Assembly (NCBI RefSeq): GCF_019049245.1
Contig: NZ_JAGMUK010000025.1
Coordinates: 178,772-242,771, forward strand
DNA length: 64,000 bases
Direction of reading: 5' to 3'
Origin: Streptomyces sp. AC555_RSS877
Lineage (GTDB): Bacteria; Actinomycetota; Actinomycetes; Streptomycetales; Streptomycetaceae
Shown here: piece by piece, positions 1 to 9,374 of the stretch
How positions within the stretch are numbered: position 1 is the stretch's first letter
Layout: every line of letters starts with the position of its first letter
Made by a program: the position numbers and the translations under genes
Notes under the pieces: generated by a model
What the model was told of the DNA's origin: nothing
Database searches by the model: none
The model's input: the letters and a program-made list of their open reading frames with translations, nothing else

Positions 1-1
1 C

Positions 2-529
2 CAGAACTCCGGTGCCGCCAACGGTGTGCTGCCCCTCTTCGGGTTCGACGCGCTGGGCTGGCTCGCCGACCCGTACGCCCGCTACGTGCTCCTGATGAGC
101 GTGCTGTGGGCCGCCGGGAACATCATGATCATCTCGCTGGCCGGTCTCCAGGACGTGCCCCGCGAACTCCACGAGGCGGCCCGCATCGACGGGGCGAGCG
201 CCTGGCGGACCTTCCGCAGCATCACCGTGCCGCTGCTGTCGCCGGTGCTGCTCTTCCAGACGGTGACCGGCGTGATCGCCTCGGTGCAGACCATCATGCC
301 GCTGCTGCTGACACCGGACGGCACGACGGCGGGCGTCACCGCGCTGCCGCAGTCGAACTACCTCTACATGATGCACGTGTTCGGGCAGTACTTCGCGCTG
401 GGCCGCTACGGCTACGCCTCCGCACTGCTGTGGGTGCTCTTCGTACTGATCCTCATCGTGACCGGACTCATCTTCAAGTTCACGTCCGGCGTGGTGTTCT
501 ACAACGTCGACCCGGAGGCGAAGAAGTGA
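2..529 (+). CDS. Sugar ABC transporter permease, MalF type (5' end cut by window)
   Basis: C-terminal part of an inner-membrane subunit of a carbohydrate ABC importer. The frame is open from the first bases of the window, so the N-terminus lies upstream; the GTG at 26 is internal. The conserved cytoplasmic loop that contacts the ATPase (EAA motif) is visible as EAARIDG followed by a leucine/proline-rich turn, then two or three hydrophobic segments. It overlaps the next permease by four bases (GTGA), so the two are translationally coupled. No ATPase is encoded nearby, as is usual for Streptomyces sugar importers that share MsiK. The solute-binding protein should lie just upstream of the window. 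Family assignment is firm; the sugar carried is not visible, though the downstream pectin-type enzymes suggest a uronide or rhamnose-containing oligosaccharide. Confidence 0.93.
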   Translation, partial: QNSGAANGVLPLFGFDALGWLADPYARYVLLMSVLWAAGNIMIISLAGLQDVPRELHEAARIDGASAWRTFRSITVPLLSPVLLFQTVTGVIASVQTIMPLLLTPDGTTAGVTALPQSNYLYMMHVFGQYFALGRYGYASALLWVLFVLILIVTGLIFKFTSGVVFYNVDPEAKK

Positions 530-1395
530 CCGCCACGAGCCTGACCACCGACACCGACTCCGCGCCCCGGGTACGGCTACGCGTGAACCGCCTCGTCCTC
601 TACACCGTGCTCGTCGCCCTCACCGGACTGTTCCTCGGCCCGGTCGGCTGGCTCGTCCTCACCGGCCTGAAGTCCCCGGCCGAACTGGCCGCTTCGCCCG
701 TGCACTGGCTGCCCACCGACTTCCAGTGGCACAACTTCGCCGACGCCTTCAACCTGATCGACTTCCTCGGCTACGCCCGCAACTCCCTGATCATCGCCAC
801 GATGTACGCCACTCTCGTCACCCTCAGCTCGGCCTGGGTCGGCTTCGGCTTCGCCCGCCTGGACGCGCCCGGCAAGAAGACGCTGTTCGGCATCCTGCTC
901 GGCTCGATGATGCTGCCGCAGCTCATCACGCTGCTGCCGACCTACCTGATCTTCGCCAAGCTCGGCATGGTCGACACGTACTGGCCGTGGGTGCTGTGGG
1001 GCCTGGCCGCCGCCCCGTATCTCGTCTTCCTCTTCCGGCAGTTCTTCGCGGGACTGCCCCGCGAGCTGGAGGAGGCCGCGATCATCGACGGCTGCGGGTA
1101 CGCCACCATCTTCTGGCGGATCTTCCTGCCGCAGTCCTGGCCGGTGCTGTCCGCGAGCTTCGTGATCGCCTTCACCTGGTCCTGGGGCGACTACATCGCG
1201 CCCCAACTCCTGCTGTCGACCGACAAGTCCACGCTCGCGGTCGCCGTCATGTCGACGTACGTCACCTCGGCCGGCACCCCGGTCACCAACCTCCAGGCCG
1301 CGGCCTCCGTGATGTACGTCGTGCCGATTCTGCTGATCTTCCTCGTCGCCCAGCGCGGATTCGTGGCCGGGATGTCCACGACCGGACTGAAGTAG
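526..1395 (+). CDS. Sugar ABC transporter permease, MalG type
   Basis: Second permease of the importer, about 289 residues with some six hydrophobic segments. The EAA loop reads EELEEAAIIDGCGY and is followed by FWRIFLP, the typical form in CUT1 family sugar permeases. The GTG start at 526 overlaps the stop of the partner permease; upstream extension in this frame runs through that gene and is rejected. The gene is followed after 34 bp by the GH28-like enzyme, and the whole block to the esterase at 9350 looks like one operon: uptake genes first, secreted depolymerases after. Substrate is unknown; co-transcription with pectinase-type enzymes is the only hint. Confidence 0.95.
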   Translation: MTATSLTTDTDSAPRVRLRVNRLVLYTVLVALTGLFLGPVGWLVLTGLKSPAELAASPVHWLPTDFQWHNFADAFNLIDFLGYARNSLIIATMYATLVTLSSAWVGFGFARLDAPGKKTLFGILLGSMMLPQLITLLPTYLIFAKLGMVDTYWPWVLWGLAAAPYLVFLFRQFFAGLPRELEEAAIIDGCGYATIFWRIFLPQSWPVLSASFVIAFTWSWGDYIAPQLLLSTDKSTLAVAVMSTYVTSAGTPVTNLQAAASVMYVVPILLIFLVAQRGFVAGMSTTGLK

Positions 1396-1429
1396 CCCCT
1401 CTTACCGAACCTTTTGCAAGGAGTTACGC

Positions 1430-2953
1430 ATGAACACGCCCCTGTCACGCCGGACCACCCTCCAGGCCGCCGGTGTCATCGCTGCCGCCGGCCTGGCCAG
1501 CAGCATCGCGGGCGCCGCGCAGGCCGCCGCGGCGGATGAGACCGGCACCACCGGCGACCGTGTGGTCATCCACCCGACGCTTCCGAAGGTGCCTGTCAAC
1601 AACTCCTTCACCGTCAAGGTCCGGCCGCTCGGCGGCACCTGGCAGAAGCTCGGCGTCTACCTTGCCAAGCTCGCACTGATCGACGCGAACACCGGAAGCA
1701 ACAGGGCCCAGAGCTCCTCCTGGGCCGCCTTCGACTTCTCCGGCACGGTCGAGGTCGAGGTCACGTACAACCCGGGCGGCGGCGAGAAGGTCCGCATCCG
1801 CCCGGACTCGTACGGCATCAAGCCCGAGGTGCTCGGCAGCACCGCGCGCTTCACCCTGGACCGGCCCCGCAACCTCGTCGTGCAGATCGACGACAAGATC
1901 TTCGACTGCCTGCACCTGTTCGCGAACCCGATCGAGCAGGACGTGCCCACCGAGGGCGACAAGAAGGTCATGTACTTCGGGCCCGGTCTGCACACCCACC
2001 CCGACCGAACCCTGAAGGTGCCCACCGGCACCACCGTCTACCTGGCCCCGGGCGCCGTCCTCACCTCCAGCGTGATCTTCGAGGGCGTGGAGAACTCCCG
2101 GCTGATCGGCCGCGGCGTGGTCTACGACACGACCGGCGGCGCGGTCTTCGTCCGCAAGTGCGAGAACGTCACGATCGACGGCGTCACGATCCTCAACCCC
2201 CGTTACGAGAACATCAGGGTCGCCGAGTCCAGAAACCTCACCATCAAGAACCTGCGCGCCTTCAGCCACCAGGGCTGGGGTGACGGCATCCAGCTCTACT
2301 GCTCCGAGAACGTCACGATCGACGGCTGCTTCCTGCGCACCTCCGACGACTGCGTCGCCCTCTACACCCACCGCTGGGACTTCTACGGTGACACCCGCAA
2401 CATCTCCGTCAAGAACTGCTCCCTCTGGGCCGACGTCGCCCACCCGATCAACATCGGCGTGCACGGCAACACCGACACCCCCGAGGTGCTGGAGAACCTG
2501 CGCTACGAGAACATCGACATCCTCGACCACCGCGAGCCGCAGGTGACCTACCAGGGCGCCATCGCCTTCATGGTCGGCGACAGCAACATCGTCCGGGACG
2601 TCAGGTTCGACAACATCCGGGTGGAGGACTTCCGCTGGGGCCAGCTCATCCACATGCGGGTCGAGTACAACCCGAAGTACAACACCTCGGCAGGCCGTGG
2701 CATTGAGTCCGTCTACATCAAGGACCTCAGCTACAACGGCGAGAACGCCGACCTCTCGATCATCGCCGGCCTCGACGCGGAGCACGCGATCAAGGACGTC
2801 ACCTTCGAGAACCTCCGCGTCAACGGCAAGGTGATCGCCGACAGCACGGGCAAGCCGAAGTGGTATCTGGCCTCGGACGGCGTGCCCATGTTCGTCAACG
2901 AGCACGTGACGAACCTCAGGTTCCTCACCACCGCCGAGGCGGCCGCCGCATGA
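1430..2953 (+). CDS. Secreted GH28-like parallel beta-helix hydrolase
   Basis: A 507-residue exported protein with a Tat-type signal (SRRTTLQAAG then an alanine-rich stretch ending near residue 35). Residues about 180-480 carry repeated short N-V-T-I-D-G style strands, the signature of a right-handed parallel beta-helix. Motifs match glycoside hydrolase family 28 in order: GDGIQ near D285, SDDC at D306-D307, and GVHGN near H345, corresponding to the NTD, DD and GHG motifs of polygalacturonases and rhamnogalacturonan hydrolases. The N-terminal 170 residues form an extra beta-rich domain as in dextranase-like or exo-acting members. The RBS AAGGAG precedes the ATG. Its stop overlaps the next start (ATGA). 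Likely acts on a pectic backbone; an inulin- or dextran-type substrate cannot be excluded because the first motif is degenerate. Confidence 0.85.
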   Translation: MNTPLSRRTTLQAAGVIAAAGLASSIAGAAQAAAADETGTTGDRVVIHPTLPKVPVNNSFTVKVRPLGGTWQKLGVYLAKLALIDANTGSNRAQSSSWAAFDFSGTVEVEVTYNPGGGEKVRIRPDSYGIKPEVLGSTARFTLDRPRNLVVQIDDKIFDCLHLFANPIEQDVPTEGDKKVMYFGPGLHTHPDRTLKVPTGTTVYLAPGAVLTSSVIFEGVENSRLIGRGVVYDTTGGAVFVRKCENVTIDGVTILNPRYENIRVAESRNLTIKNLRAFSHQGWGDGIQLYCSENVTIDGCFLRTSDDCVALYTHRWDFYGDTRNISVKNCSLWADVAHPINIGVHGNTDTPEVLENLRYENIDILDHREPQVTYQGAIAFMVGDSNIVRDVRFDNIRVEDFRWGQLIHMRVEYNPKYNTSAGRGIESVYIKDLSYNGENADLSIIAGLDAEHAIKDVTFENLRVNGKVIADSTGKPKWYLASDGVPMFVNEHVTNLRFLTTAEAAAA

Positions 2954-5900
2954 TGAACCACGGACCGAGCCGCCGGGGTTTCCTCGGCGGCACGGCTGCC
3001 CTGCTGCTGGTGGCGGGTGCGAGCGGACTGCTCGCGCCCGCCACCGCCCGGGCGGCCGGCCACCAGACCCGTCGCATACGGTTCACACACCCCGGCCTGC
3101 TGCATACAGTCAACGACATATCGCGTATGAAGGCCGCCGTCGCCGCCAGGGAAGCCCCGGTCTACGACGGCTACCTCGCCCTCGCCGCGCACGCCCGGTC
3201 GAAGTCCACGTACACCGTCCAGAACACCGGCCAGATCACCTCCTGGGGCCGTGGCCCCACGAACTTCCAGAACCAGGCCGTCGCCGACTCGGCCGCCGCC
3301 TACCAGAACGCCCTGATGTGGTGCGCCACCGGCAACCGCGCCCACGCCGACAAGGCGCGCGACATCCTCAACGCCTGGTCGGCCTCCCTGACCATGGTCA
3401 CGGGCGCCGACGGACCACTGGGCGCGGGCCTCCAGGCCTTCAAGTTCGTCAACGCGGCCGAGCTGCTGCGGCACACCGGCTACGACGGCTGGGCGGACGA
3501 GGACATCGCCCGCTGCGAGCGGTCCTTCCTGGACGTCTGGTATCCGGCCGTGTCCGGATACATGCTGTACGCCAACGGCAACTGGGACCTGACGGCCATG
3601 CAGACCATCCTGGCCATCGGCGTGTTCTGCGAGGAGCCCACCCTCTTCGAGGACGCCCTGCGCTTCGCCGCGGCCGGCGCCGGCAACGGCAGCATCGGCC
3701 ACCGCGTCGTCACCGACGCCGGCCAGGGCCAGGAGACCGGCCGCGACCAGGGCCACGAACAGCTCGCGGCCGGCCTGACCGGCGACCTCGCCCAGGTCGC
3801 CTGGAACCAGGGCGTCGACCTGTGGGGGTACGACGACCACCGCATCCTAGCCAACTTCGAGTACGCAGCCCGCTACAACCTCGGCGGCGACGTCCCCTTC
3901 GTCCCCGACCTCGACCGGACCGGCAAGTACGTCAAGAGGACCGTCTCGGCGATCGGCCGCGGCAACCTGCCCCCGATCTACGAGATGGCATACGCCCACT
4001 ACGCCGGCATCCGCGGCCTCGACGCCCCGTACACCAAGGCGGCCGTCTTCCGCGGCACCGGCGGCGCCCGCTTCGTCGAGGGCAGCAACGACGACCTGCC
4101 GAGCTGGGGCACCTTCGCCTACGCCGGCGCGACGGCCCCCGCGCCTGCCGCACCCACGGCACCGGCGGGCGTCACCGCGGCCGGCGACGCAGGGTCCGTC
4201 ACCGTCAACTGGCTGCCGTCCAGGGGGGCGGCCACCTACACCGTCCGCCGGGCGACCGTCCCCAAGGGCCCGTACGAGGAGATCGCCACCGGCGTCGACA
4301 AGCCGGCGTACACGGACAGCGCGGTGCGCCCGGGACGGACGTACTGCTACACCGTCACGGCCGCCAACTCCCTTGGCACCAGTGGGGATTCGGCTCCCGT
4401 CGCCGTCACCGCCGGGCTTCCCGAGCCCTGGTCGACGCAGGACCTCGGGGAGGTGAGGATCCCCGGCTCCGCCGCCTTCGACGGCGAGCGGTTCGTACTG
4501 GAGGCGTCCGGCACCGCCGACACCTACCGCTCCGTCCATCTTCCGCTGCCCGGTGACGGCACGGTCACCGCGCGGATCGTGTGGCCGCTCAGCTCGCAGT
4601 ACTCCAAGATCGGCGTCAGCCTCCGGGCCTCCCTCGACGCGGACGCGGCGCACGCCGCCATGCTCATCCAGGGGCTGCCGCTGCACACCTGGAGCGGAGT
4701 GTGGAGCGTACGCCCCTCCGCCGGGGCCGGCGTCTCCGGTACCGGCAGTACCCCCGTACCGCCCTCCCAGCAGCAGACGATCACCACGTCCGCCGCCTTC
4801 CCGATCTCCGGCCTCGGCTCCCTGCCCGAGTCGGCGACCCCGCTGGAGGCGCCCTACGTGGAGGGCGCCGGCGACGGATACCGGCTGCGCGCGCCCTACT
4901 GGGTGCGCGTGACCCGCAAGGGCCGGTGGTGTACCGGAGCGATCTCGCCGGACGGCATACGGTGGACGGAAGTCGGCCGCACCCAGGTCGACGGTATGCC
5001 GTATACCGCATACGCCGGCCTCGTCCTCACCTCCTGCCTCGGCGTCGACGAGGAGTACGCCGACACCGGCACCGGCGCCTTCGACAACGTCAGCGTGACC
5101 TCCGCATCGGGCGAGGTGTGGTCCGTGCCCCGGCCGGCCCGCGCGGCCGACGACCTGCGGGCCACCTCCGGGGCCGACGCCGTCCGGCTGGCCTGGACCG
5201 ACCCCGACCTCTCCGCCCGCTACAAGGTGCTGCGCGCCACCGACGCCGACGGCCCCTACGTGACCCTCGCGACGGGCATCGGTCCGGTCGGGTCCGGCGC
5301 CCGCATCCGGTACGTGGACGCGACCGGCACACCCGGGACGACGTACCACTACGCCGTCGCGAAGACCAACACCGCCGGACGCGGCCCGCTGTCGGCCTCC
5401 GCCGCCGCCCGGACGCCGGCCCCCGCCGTGCCCCAAGTCGCCTCCGCCGCAACGGCGTTCGCCAACAAGGGAGACGCCTTCCGGTATCTGCTGCGCGGCT
5501 CGCACGAGCCCGTCCGGTTCACCGCGAGCGGTCTGCCGGACGGCCTTCGCATCGACAAGCGCACCGGACTGATCTCCGGAACCCCCACCGTGACCGGCGA
5601 GTTCACGGTCACGACCGGTGTGGGCAACGCGGCCGGGGAGGGCACCGGCACCCTCACCCTCACGGTCGGCACACCCCCGCCCGCCCCCTGGACGTACGGC
5701 GACCTCGGAGACGTGGTCCTCGACGACCGCGCCTTCGGGACGCTGGGCGTGGTCGCCATCCGTACCCCCGGCAGCACCGCCCACGAGGACGGGACCTTCG
5801 TGGTGCGGGGCGCGGGGACCGACCTCACCGTCAACAACCAGGGCATGACCGGGCAGTTCGTACGGCGGCCCGTCACCGGCGACTGCGAGGTCACCGCCCG

Positions 5901-6288
5901 GCTGGTCTCCCGTACCGGAGCCACCGCCGACCGGGTCGGGCTGCTGATGGCCAAGTCGCTGTCGCCGTTCGACCAGGCGGCCGGGGCGATCGTCACCGGC
6001 GGGACCACCGCACAGCTCATGCTCCGCAAGACGGTGGCGGGCGCCTCCGCCTTCTCCGGCACCGCCGCCCCCCTTCAGCTCCCCCTGCTGCTGCGGCTGA
6101 AGCGCACCGGGACCGCCTTCACCGCGGCCGTCTCCACCGATGACGGCGCCACCTGGACCGCCCTCGCCTCCGGCGAGGTCCCCGGCTTCGGTGACGCCCC
6201 CTACCACGTGGGTCTCGTGGTCTGCTCCCGCAGCCCGCTGGCCCTCGGCACAGCGCAGTTCCAAGGGGTGAGCATCACGCCCCTCTAG
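2950..6288 (+). CDS. Large secreted alginate-lyase-fold protein with Fn3, Ig-like and lectin-like modules
   Basis: A 1112-residue exported protein. The start is the ATG at 2950 that overlaps the preceding stop; longer reading is through the upstream gene. A Tat signal (SRRGFLGG) is followed by an alpha-helical catalytic-type domain at about 40-390 resembling the alginate lyase superfamily (HPGLLH near the start, NWDLTAM near 211, ETGRDQGHEQ near 260). Then come a fibronectin III domain (about 400-490), a beta-sandwich region (495-715), a second Fn3 (720-820), a putative-Ig domain (825-905, TASGLPDGLRID and SGTPTVTGEF) and a C-terminal concanavalin-like region. The catalytic part is paralogous to the single-domain protein encoded next. 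By family it should cleave uronic-acid-containing polysaccharide by beta-elimination; whether alginate or a pectic or glycosaminoglycan-like polymer is unknown. Confidence 0.85.
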   Translation: MMNHGPSRRGFLGGTAALLLVAGASGLLAPATARAAGHQTRRIRFTHPGLLHTVNDISRMKAAVAAREAPVYDGYLALAAHARSKSTYTVQNTGQITSWGRGPTNFQNQAVADSAAAYQNALMWCATGNRAHADKARDILNAWSASLTMVTGADGPLGAGLQAFKFVNAAELLRHTGYDGWADEDIARCERSFLDVWYPAVSGYMLYANGNWDLTAMQTILAIGVFCEEPTLFEDALRFAAAGAGNGSIGHRVVTDAGQGQETGRDQGHEQLAAGLTGDLAQVAWNQGVDLWGYDDHRILANFEYAARYNLGGDVPFVPDLDRTGKYVKRTVSAIGRGNLPPIYEMAYAHYAGIRGLDAPYTKAAVFRGTGGARFVEGSNDDLPSWGTFAYAGATAPAPAAPTAPAGVTAAGDAGSVTVNWLPSRGAATYTVRRATVPKGPYEEIATGVDKPAYTDSAVRPGRTYCYTVTAANSLGTSGDSAPVAVTAGLPEPWSTQDLGEVRIPGSAAFDGERFVLEASGTADTYRSVHLPLPGDGTVTARIVWPLSSQYSKIGVSLRASLDADAAHAAMLIQGLPLHTWSGVWSVRPSAGAGVSGTGSTPVPPSQQQTITTSAAFPISGLGSLPESATPLEAPYVEGAGDGYRLRAPYWVRVTRKGRWCTGAISPDGIRWTEVGRTQVDGMPYTAYAGLVLTSCLGVDEEYADTGTGAFDNVSVTSASGEVWSVPRPARAADDLRATSGADAVRLAWTDPDLSARYKVLRATDADGPYVTLATGIGPVGSGARIRYVDATGTPGTTYHYAVAKTNTAGRGPLSASAAARTPAPAVPQVASAATAFANKGDAFRYLLRGSHEPVRFTASGLPDGLRIDKRTGLISGTPTVTGEFTVTTGVGNAAGEGTGTLTLTVGTPPPAPWTYGDLGDVVLDDRAFGTLGVVAIRTPGSTAHEDGTFVVRGAGTDLTVNNQGMTGQFVRRPVTGDCEVTARLVSRTGATADRVGLLMAKSLSPFDQAAGAIVTGGTTAQLMLRKTVAGASAFSGTAAPLQLPLLLRLKRTGTAFTAAVSTDDGATWTALASGEVPGFGDAPYHVGLVVCSRSPLALGTAQFQGVSITPL

Positions 6289-6317
6289 ATCCCCCCACGG
6301 ATTGGAGATGCACAGCA

Positions 6318-7565
6318 ATGAGCCGCACATCCCCCCACCGGTACCTTCCGCACACCGAGCTGAGCCGCCGCGGTCTGTTCAGGACCGCCGGCGGTCTCAC
6401 CGCCGCTCTCACCGTGGGCTCCGCGTTCGCCGCCACCACGGCGGACGCGGCGCCCGCGGCCTTCACCCACCCCGGCATGCTGCACAACGCCGGCGACATC
6501 AACCGCGCCAAGGTCAGGGTCGCCGCGGGCGACGATCCCTGGCTGTCCGGCTGGAACAAGCTGACCGCCAACTCCCACTCCCAGTCGACCTGGACCCCCC
6601 GGGCGACGGCGACGGTCATCCGCGGAGGCACCGGCGAGAACTACGGCCTCCTCTACAACGACATCGCCGCCGCCTACCAGAACGCCCTGCGCTGGAAGGT
6701 CGGCGGCACCGAGGCCAACGCGCAGTGCGCCGCCAGGATCCTCAACGCCTGGGCGACGACCCTCACGACCGTCACCGGCAACGCCGACCGGTTCCTCGCC
6801 GCCGGGATCTACGGCTGGCAGTTCGCCAACGCGGCCGAACTCATGCGGGACTACCCGGCGTTCGACCTCGCCCGCTTCCAGCAGATGATGGTCAAGGTCT
6901 TCTACCCGCTCAACAACCAGTTCCTGACCGGCCACAACGACGCCTGCATCACCAACTACTGGGCCAACTGGGACCTGTGCAACATGGCCTCCATCCTGGC
7001 CATCGGGATCCTCACCGACGACGGCGCCAAGTACGACCAGGCCGTCACGTACTTCAAGTCCGGCGCGGGCAACGGCTCCCTCGCCCACGCCGTGCCCTAC
7101 CTGTACACCGACGTGGACGGCTACGCGCTGGGCCAGTGGCAGGAGTCCGGCCGCGACCAGGGTCACACCGTCATGGGCATGGGCCAGATGGGCGCCATCT
7201 GCGAGATGGCGTGGAACCAGGGCGAGGACCTCTACTCGTACGACGGCCGCCGCTTCATGAAGGGCGCCCAGTACGTCGCCAGGTACAACCTCGGCAACGA
7301 CGTGCCCTTCACCACCTACACCTGGGGCACCGGCCAGAGCTGCGCCCAGCAGTCGCAGACGGTGATCTCCTCGGCCTCCCGCGGCCAGGTGCGTCCGGTG
7401 TGGGCCATGCTCCACTACCACTACAACCGGCGCGTCTACCTGGACGACAAGTACATCTCCCAGATGTGCTTCTCGGTCGCCCCGGAGGGCGGGGGAGGTG
7501 ACTACGGCTCCGTCAGCGGCGGCTTCGACCAGCTCGGCTTCGGCACGCTGATGTACGCCAAATAG
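6318..7565 (+). CDS. Secreted alginate-lyase-family protein, single domain
   Basis: A 415-residue exported protein with a Tat signal (SRRGLFRTAGG) and a single alpha/alpha-toroid domain of the alginate lyase superfamily. It shares with the upstream large protein the order HPGMLH, AAYQNAL, NWDLCNM, GAGNGSL, ESGRDQGH and EMAWNQGEDLY, so the two arose by duplication. Here the helical domain is followed by a longer C-terminal segment ending in GFDQLGFGTLMYAK rather than by accessory modules. It lies 29 bp after the large paralog in the same operon. The conserved Asn, Arg and His within the NWDL and GRDQGH segments are candidates for the catalytic set. Substrate not identifiable from sequence. Confidence 0.85.
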   Translation: MSRTSPHRYLPHTELSRRGLFRTAGGLTAALTVGSAFAATTADAAPAAFTHPGMLHNAGDINRAKVRVAAGDDPWLSGWNKLTANSHSQSTWTPRATATVIRGGTGENYGLLYNDIAAAYQNALRWKVGGTEANAQCAARILNAWATTLTTVTGNADRFLAAGIYGWQFANAAELMRDYPAFDLARFQQMMVKVFYPLNNQFLTGHNDACITNYWANWDLCNMASILAIGILTDDGAKYDQAVTYFKSGAGNGSLAHAVPYLYTDVDGYALGQWQESGRDQGHTVMGMGQMGAICEMAWNQGEDLYSYDGRRFMKGAQYVARYNLGNDVPFTTYTWGTGQSCAQQSQTVISSASRGQVRPVWAMLHYHYNRRVYLDDKYISQMCFSVAPEGGGGDYGSVSGGFDQLGFGTLMYAK

Positions 7566-7673
7566 CCGCAAAGCCGCGCTCGTGCGCCGGAATACCGGGC
7601 CACCATGTGGTGCTCTGTTCTTCACGGTGCACGAGTGCGGTGCACGAGCGCGGCGCGGGAGGCTGGTGGGCGC

Positions 7674-9350
7674 ATGACGGCGGCAGACCAGGCGGACCAG
7701 GCGGACCAGGCGGGCCGGACGAACCGGGACCCGGTGGTCAGGACGCCGTACGGGGCCGTACGCGGCCGGTACGAACGGGGTGTCGCGGTGTTCCGTGGCA
7801 TCCCGTACGCGGCCCCGCCGGTCGGACCGCGCCGGTTCAGGCCCCCCGAGCCGCCCGAAGCCTGGGAGGGCGTGCGCGACGCGGTCGCCTTCGGGCCGAC
7901 CGCGCCGAAACCTCCGTACTCGGAGGCCTTCGCGCAGTACCTGTCCGACCCGGTCGTGCCCGGCGACGACTGTCTCAACCTGAACGTCTGGACGCCGGAG
8001 CCGGGCCCCGGTGCCCGGCTCCCGGTCGTCGTGTGGCTGCACGGCGGCGCCCTCACCCGGGGTTCATCGGCCGTGCCCGTGTACGACGGGCACACCTTCG
8101 CCCGCGACGGAGTCGTCTTCGTCTCCGTGAACTACCGGCTCGGCGTCGAGGGCTACGGCCTCTTCCCGGACGCCCCCGCCAACGCCGGCCTGCGCGACCA
8201 GCTCGCCGCACTGCAGTGGGTGCGCGAGTCGGCCGCGGCCTTCGGCGGCGATCCCGGCCGGGTGACCCTGGCCGGTCAGTCCGCCGGGGCGATCAGCGCC
8301 GGCGCCCTGCTGGCCGCACCGCAGGCCCAGGGCCTGTTCCGGCGCGCGATCCTGCAGAGCGGGCCGCCCGAGGCGAGCGACCGGGACAAGGTACGGCGGA
8401 TGGTGCGCCGGATGGCGACCCGGCTGAAGATCCCCGCCACCGCCGCGGCCTTCGCCGAGGTCGACCGCGACCTGCTGCTGCGCACCCAGGCGGAGGTGGG
8501 CAGACTCAGCAGCCCGGTGCTCGGCGGCCCCGCCTTCGGGATCGTCGTCGACGGCGACCTCGTGCCGCGCGACCCGCTGGAGGCACTCGTCGACGGTGAC
8601 GTGGCGGCGGGCGTCGACCTGATGACGGGCTGGACCCGCGACGAGTACCGGCTGTGGCTGGTGCCCGGCGGGCTCCTGGAACGCGTCGACCGGCTCGGCG
8701 CGGTCGCGCTGGCCGGCGCCATGGCCCGCTGCCACTGCGGCCACGACGTGCCCCGCGGCTACCGCGCCCTGCACCCGGAGGCCGGCACCGCCGAGATCGT
8801 CGGGCAGATGGTCACCGACCACCTGCTCCGCCGCCCGCTGCACCGCCTCGCCGACGCCCGCCCCGGATCGTCGTACGTCTACGAGTTCGCCTGGCCCTCC
8901 AACCTCCCCGGCCTCGGCGCCTGCCACGCCCTCGAACTCGGCTTCGTCTTCGACACCGGCGAGCTCCCCGACTCCGCCAAGCTCGCCGGCTGGGGCACCC
9001 CGCGGGAACTGGCCGACGCGATGCACGGGGCGTGGGTGCGGTTCGCCGCCGAGGGCGACCCCGGCTGGCAGAGCTGGGACGCCTCCCACCCGGTGCGGGT
9101 CTTCGGCGACGGGGAGCCGCGCACGGCGTACGGCCCGCGGGACGGGGAGTTCGCGGTGTGGACGGCGGACGCGCAGGCGCGGGCGGGCGCGGAAGACCGG
9201 CCGGAGGAGCCGGGGGAGGGGCCGCTGCCCGGCGAGGCCGGTCTGCCCGCCCGGATCGCGGCCGTGCGCGGTACGACGGCGGCGCGCAGCGCGGAACTGC
9301 GTTCGGTGGTACGGCGGCTGCGGCTGCCCGGGTCGGTGCGCCGCCCCTGA
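7674..9350 (+). CDS. Carboxylesterase type B family esterase
   Basis: A 558-residue alpha/beta hydrolase of the carboxylesterase/cholinesterase family. Visible marks are [12 protein letters not shown] near the N-terminus, [13 protein letters not shown] [10 protein letters not shown], the oxyanion segment LHGGAL and the nucleophile elbow GQSAGA. The ATG at 7674 is preferred because a GGAGG lies just upstream and there is no signal peptide, so the enzyme is predicted cytoplasmic. It closes the operon that begins with the sugar permeases, 108 bp after the preceding gene, and converges on the LacI regulator. A role in removing ester decorations from imported oligosaccharides fits the context but is inference. 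Confidence 0.85.
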   Translation: MTAADQADQADQAGRTNRDPVVRTPYGAVRGRYERGVAVFRGIPYAAPPVGPRRFRPPEPPEAWEGVRDAVAFGPTAPKPPYSEAFAQYLSDPVVPGDDCLNLNVWTPEPGPGARLPVVVWLHGGALTRGSSAVPVYDGHTFARDGVVFVSVNYRLGVEGYGLFPDAPANAGLRDQLAALQWVRESAAAFGGDPGRVTLAGQSAGAISAGALLAAPQAQGLFRRAILQSGPPEASDRDKVRRMVRRMATRLKIPATAAAFAEVDRDLLLRTQAEVGRLSSPVLGGPAFGIVVDGDLVPRDPLEALVDGDVAAGVDLMTGWTRDEYRLWLVPGGLLERVDRLGAVALAGAMARCHCGHDVPRGYRALHPEAGTAEIVGQMVTDHLLRRPLHRLADARPGSSYVYEFAWPSNLPGLGACHALELGFVFDTGELPDSAKLAGWGTPRELADAMHGAWVRFAAEGDPGWQSWDASHPVRVFGDGEPRTAYGPRDGEFAVWTADAQARAGAEDRPEEPGEGPLPGEAGLPARIAAVRGTTAARSAELRSVVRRLRLPGSVRRP

Positions 9351-9374
9351 CCGGCGGCCCGGGTCGGAAACGGC

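Noticed and set aside
1445..2905. Long open frame on the minus strand opposite the GH28-like gene
   Set aside because: It mirrors the codon pattern of the real gene, has no RBS and its product is low-complexity Val/Asp/Gly; typical antisense shadow in high-GC DNA.
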